6,420 nt of DNA, from positions 1-6,420 of the forward strand of contig JAPPKQ010000253.1 in the NCBI GenBank assembly GCA_028819945.1, given 5' to 3'. Source of the stretch: a bacterium (GTDB taxonomy: Bacteria > Actinomycetota > Acidimicrobiia > Acidimicrobiales > CATQHL01). Positions 4,628-6,420 of this stretch are shown here, in pieces (within the stretch, counting starts at the first letter, position 1; each line of letters begins with the position of its first letter). A model generated the notes under the pieces. That model ran no database searches. It was not told the origin of the DNA and worked only from the letters and a program-made list of their open reading frames with translations. The position numbers were made by a program, and so were the translations under genes.

Positions 4628-6022
4628 GTGACATCGCACGATCTGATCGTGGTGGGCGGCGGCCCCGCCGGCTACGCCTCGGCGCTGTACGCGGCGAGCG
4701 CCGGGCTGGACGTGGGCCTCGTGGAGCGCTCCAAACTGGGCGGCACGTGCCTGCACGTCGGCTGCATCCCCGCCAAGGAACTGCTGGAGACCGCCGCGGT
4801 CTTCCAAGCGGTGGGCCACGCCGCCGAGTTCGGGGTCGGCACCTCGGCGCCCACGCTGGACATGGCGACCGCACAGGGCCGCAAGCAGGGCATCATCGAC
4901 CGTCTCACGGGCGGTTTGGCCAAGCTGCTGGGCAGCCGCAAGGTGACCGTCTACGACGGCAGCGGCTCCCTGGGGGCGGGCCGCACGGTGACGGTGACCG
5001 GCGGCGACGGCAGCACCACGCTCACCGGCCGCCACGTCATCCTGGCGACCGGCTCGGTGCCCCGGACGCTCCCCGGGTTCGCCGTCGACGGCGAGCGGGT
5101 GGTGACCTCCGACGAGCTGCTGTCCATCGAGGCCGTGCCGGCCGCCGCCACCGTCATCGGCGGCGGCGCCATCGGCTGCGAGTTCGCCTCGATGCTGTGC
5201 GACATGGGCAGCGAGGTGATGCTGCTGGAGGTCCTTCCGAGGCTGCTGGCCGGTGCCGATGACGAGGTGAGCAAGCAGGTCGAGCGATCCTTCAAGCGCC
5301 GGGGCATGAAGGTGCACACCGGCGTGAGCGTGGCCGGGGCGGAGCCCGACGGCGACTCGATGGTCGTGCGGTTCGGCGACGGCGACGAGGCGCGCGCCGA
5401 CCTCGTGGTGCTGAGCGTGGGGCGCCGCCCCGTGACCGAGGGCCTGGATCTGGAGGGCACCGGCGTGGAGATCGACGAGCGCGGCTTCGTGACCGTCGAC
5501 GAGTGCTGCCGCACCGGCGAGGACGGCGTCTACGCCGCCGGCGACATCATCGCCACGCCGCAGCTGGCACACGTGGGCTTCGCCGAGGGCATCCTGGCGG
5601 TGCAGCACCTGCTGGGCGAGGATCCGGTGCCGATCTACTACGCCGGTGTGCCCTGGTGCATCTACTGCCGTCCCGAGGTGGCCTTCGCCGGGCTCAGCGA
5701 GCAGCAGGCCGCCGACGCCGGGCTGGACGTGGCCGTCTCCAAGCACCGCTACGCCGCCAACGGCCGGGCGATGATCGTGGGCGACACCGACGGGTTCGTG
5801 AAGGTGGTGGCCGAGCGCGGCGCCGACGGCAACGCCGGGCGGCTGCTGGGCGTGCACCTCGTGGGGCCGTGGGCCACCGAGCAACTGGGACAGGGATACC
5901 TGGCGGTGAACTGGGAGGCGACGGTGGCCGACGTGGCGAGCCTCATCCAGCCGCACCCCACCCTCAGCGAACTGTTCGGCGAGACGGTGCTGTCGTTGAC
6001 GGGCCGGTCGCTGCACGGCTAG
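4628..6022 (+). CDS. lpdA: Dihydrolipoyl dehydrogenase (E3)
   Basis: This FAD-dependent E3 oxidises dihydrolipoamide on E2 and passes electrons to NAD+, serving 2-oxo-acid dehydrogenase complexes in the cytoplasm. At 464 aa it has normal full length. Seen: the FAD-binding GGGPAGYAS (10-18) with E33 closing the Rossmann unit; the redox disulfide [13 protein letters not shown] (C41, C46); the NAD-binding GGGAIGCE (178-185) with E201, which favours NAD+ over NADP+; the second FAD motif YAAGDI (302-307); and the C-terminal interface H-P-T-L-S-E with catalytic H443 and E448. The interface domain begins with [19 protein letters not shown] (from 340), where an extra Cys pair (C344, C347) replaces the more usual I-Y-T-x-P-E-V-A form. 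The GTG start is set by the leaderless promoter and by alignment with family N-termini. A lipoyl-domain E2 gene follows after 55 bases, so both probably serve one complex. Mercuric reductase and glutathione reductase are excluded by the disulfide spacing and HPTxSE ending. Confidence 0.95.
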   Translation: MTSHDLIVVGGGPAGYASALYAASAGLDVGLVERSKLGGTCLHVGCIPAKELLETAAVFQAVGHAAEFGVGTSAPTLDMATAQGRKQGIIDRLTGGLAKLLGSRKVTVYDGSGSLGAGRTVTVTGGDGSTTLTGRHVILATGSVPRTLPGFAVDGERVVTSDELLSIEAVPAAATVIGGGAIGCEFASMLCDMGSEVMLLEVLPRLLAGADDEVSKQVERSFKRRGMKVHTGVSVAGAEPDGDSMVVRFGDGDEARADLVVLSVGRRPVTEGLDLEGTGVEIDERGFVTVDECCRTGEDGVYAAGDIIATPQLAHVGFAEGILAVQHLLGEDPVPIYYAGVPWCIYCRPEVAFAGLSEQQAADAGLDVAVSKHRYAANGRAMIVGDTDGFVKVVAERGADGNAGRLLGVHLVGPWATEQLGQGYLAVNWEATVADVASLIQPHPTLSELFGETVLSLTGRSLHG

Positions 6023-6064
6023 CGGGACCGCGGCGGACGGGAACGGCGACAGGACCGAGAGCAC

Positions 6065-6070
6065 AAGGAC
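6065..6070 (+). promoter_or_regulatory. Shine-Dalgarno of the E2 gene
   Basis: AAGGAC lies 7-8 bases upstream of the ATG at 6078 and supports that start. Unlike lpdA, the E2 gene is translated from an internal site, as expected for the second cistron. The 55-base gap (6023-6077) holds no obvious terminator. Confidence 0.55.
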
Positions 6071-6077
6071 GGGCGCA

Positions 6078-6420
6078 ATGGCCGACGTGGTTCTTCCGCA
6101 ACTGGGCGAGACGGTGACCGAGGGCACCATCATTCGCTGGATCAAGCAGGTCGGCGACCAGGTGGATCGCGACGAGCCGCTCTTCGAGATCTCCACCGAC
6201 AAGGTGGATTCCGAGGTGCCGTCGCCGGCGTCGGGAGTCCTGACGCAGGTCGTGGTGCCCGAGGGGGAGACGGTGGAGGTGGGCGCGCTGCTGGCGGTCA
6301 TCTCCGACAGCGCGGAGGCGCCCGGGCCCGAGCCGCCGGCCAGTCCCGAACCAGAGCCGCCGCCGCCCCCGCCGCCGCCGGCGGCCGCGGCGCCCGCGCC
6401 CGAGCCGGTCCCCGCCCCCG
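6078..6420 (+). CDS. sucB: 2-oxo-acid dehydrogenase E2, probable dihydrolipoyllysine succinyltransferase (partial, N-terminal)
   Basis: Lipoate-bearing acyltransferase core of a 2-oxo-acid dehydrogenase complex; 114 codons are visible before the window ends. Residues 1-77 form one complete lipoyl domain, starting [17 protein letters not shown], with the lipoyl-lysine hairpin [14 protein letters not shown] (K42 is the modified Lys) and closing [12 protein letters not shown] linker rich in Pro, Ala and Glu follows, including eight consecutive Pro, which is typical of the flexible swinging arm. The G-E-T/S-V-T-E-G-T and S-T-D-K-V-D-S/T-E-V/I-P-S-P wording is most like actinobacterial SucB. The peripheral-subunit-binding and catalytic domains lie outside, so a pyruvate or branched-chain E2, or a second lipoyl domain, cannot be excluded. 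It follows lpdA, its functional partner, on the same strand. Confidence 0.88.
   Translation, partial: MADVVLPQLGETVTEGTIIRWIKQVGDQVDRDEPLFEISTDKVDSEVPSPASGVLTQVVVPEGETVEVGALLAVISDSAEAPGPEPPASPEPEPPPPPPPPAAAAPAPEPVPAP

Noticed and set aside
4529..6301. 590-codon open frame on the minus strand opposite lpdA
   Set aside because: It is the antisense shadow of a certain lpdA and the start of the E2 gene. The translation is His/Ala/Gly/Val-rich low complexity with no recognisable domain, as expected when high-GC codons are read in reverse.
6330..6420. GC-rich tandem-like CCG/GCC run at the right end
   Set aside because: It is the Pro/Ala/Glu linker of the E2 protein and needs no separate repeat explanation.

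Overview
The window is very GC-rich (about 70% by eye) and gene-dense, with GTG starts, a leaderless-type promoter and a DUF222-HNH nuclease gene. This fits a high-GC Actinomycetota genome, possibly Acidimicrobiia. No rRNA, tRNA or other taxonomic marker is present, so the placement is inference.

Left block (1-2702, all minus strand, transcribed right to left): azlC and azlD (two-subunit branched-chain amino-acid exporter, overlapping by 4 bases), an ERG4/ERG24-type sterol reductase-like membrane protein, and the N-terminal third of a ProW/OpuAB-type glycine betaine/proline ABC permease that runs off the left edge. The gaps are 85 bases (azlD to the reductase) and 54 bases (reductase to the permease). 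A TATAGT box before the reductase and a stem-loop before the permease suggest that expression is not uniform along the block. Every complete product here is an integral membrane protein.

Middle block (2703-4627): just upstream of azlC, on the plus strand, lies what looks like the decapitated C-terminal end of a DUF4349-type membrane protein, with a transmembrane helix and an Arg-rich tail but no usable start. It converges on a complete minus-strand DUF222-HNH endonuclease gene (stop at 3088). Upstream of the nuclease is about 320 bases without a convincing gene, containing a long interrupted inverted repeat (4413-4537).

Right block (4628-6420, plus strand): lpdA (dihydrolipoyl dehydrogenase, E3) from a probable leaderless promoter, followed 55 bases later by the start of a 2-oxo-acid dehydrogenase E2 gene (sucB-like lipoyl domain and Pro/Ala/Glu linker), cut by the window edge. 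E3 re-oxidises the dihydrolipoamide carried by E2, so the two products should act in one complex, most likely 2-oxoglutarate dehydrogenase.

Most of the window is ordinary core metabolism and transport, and I see no convincing new multi-gene system. The points most worth a second look are the inverted repeat at 4413-4537, the DUF4349-like remnant, and the sterol reductase-like gene placed beside an osmolyte transporter.
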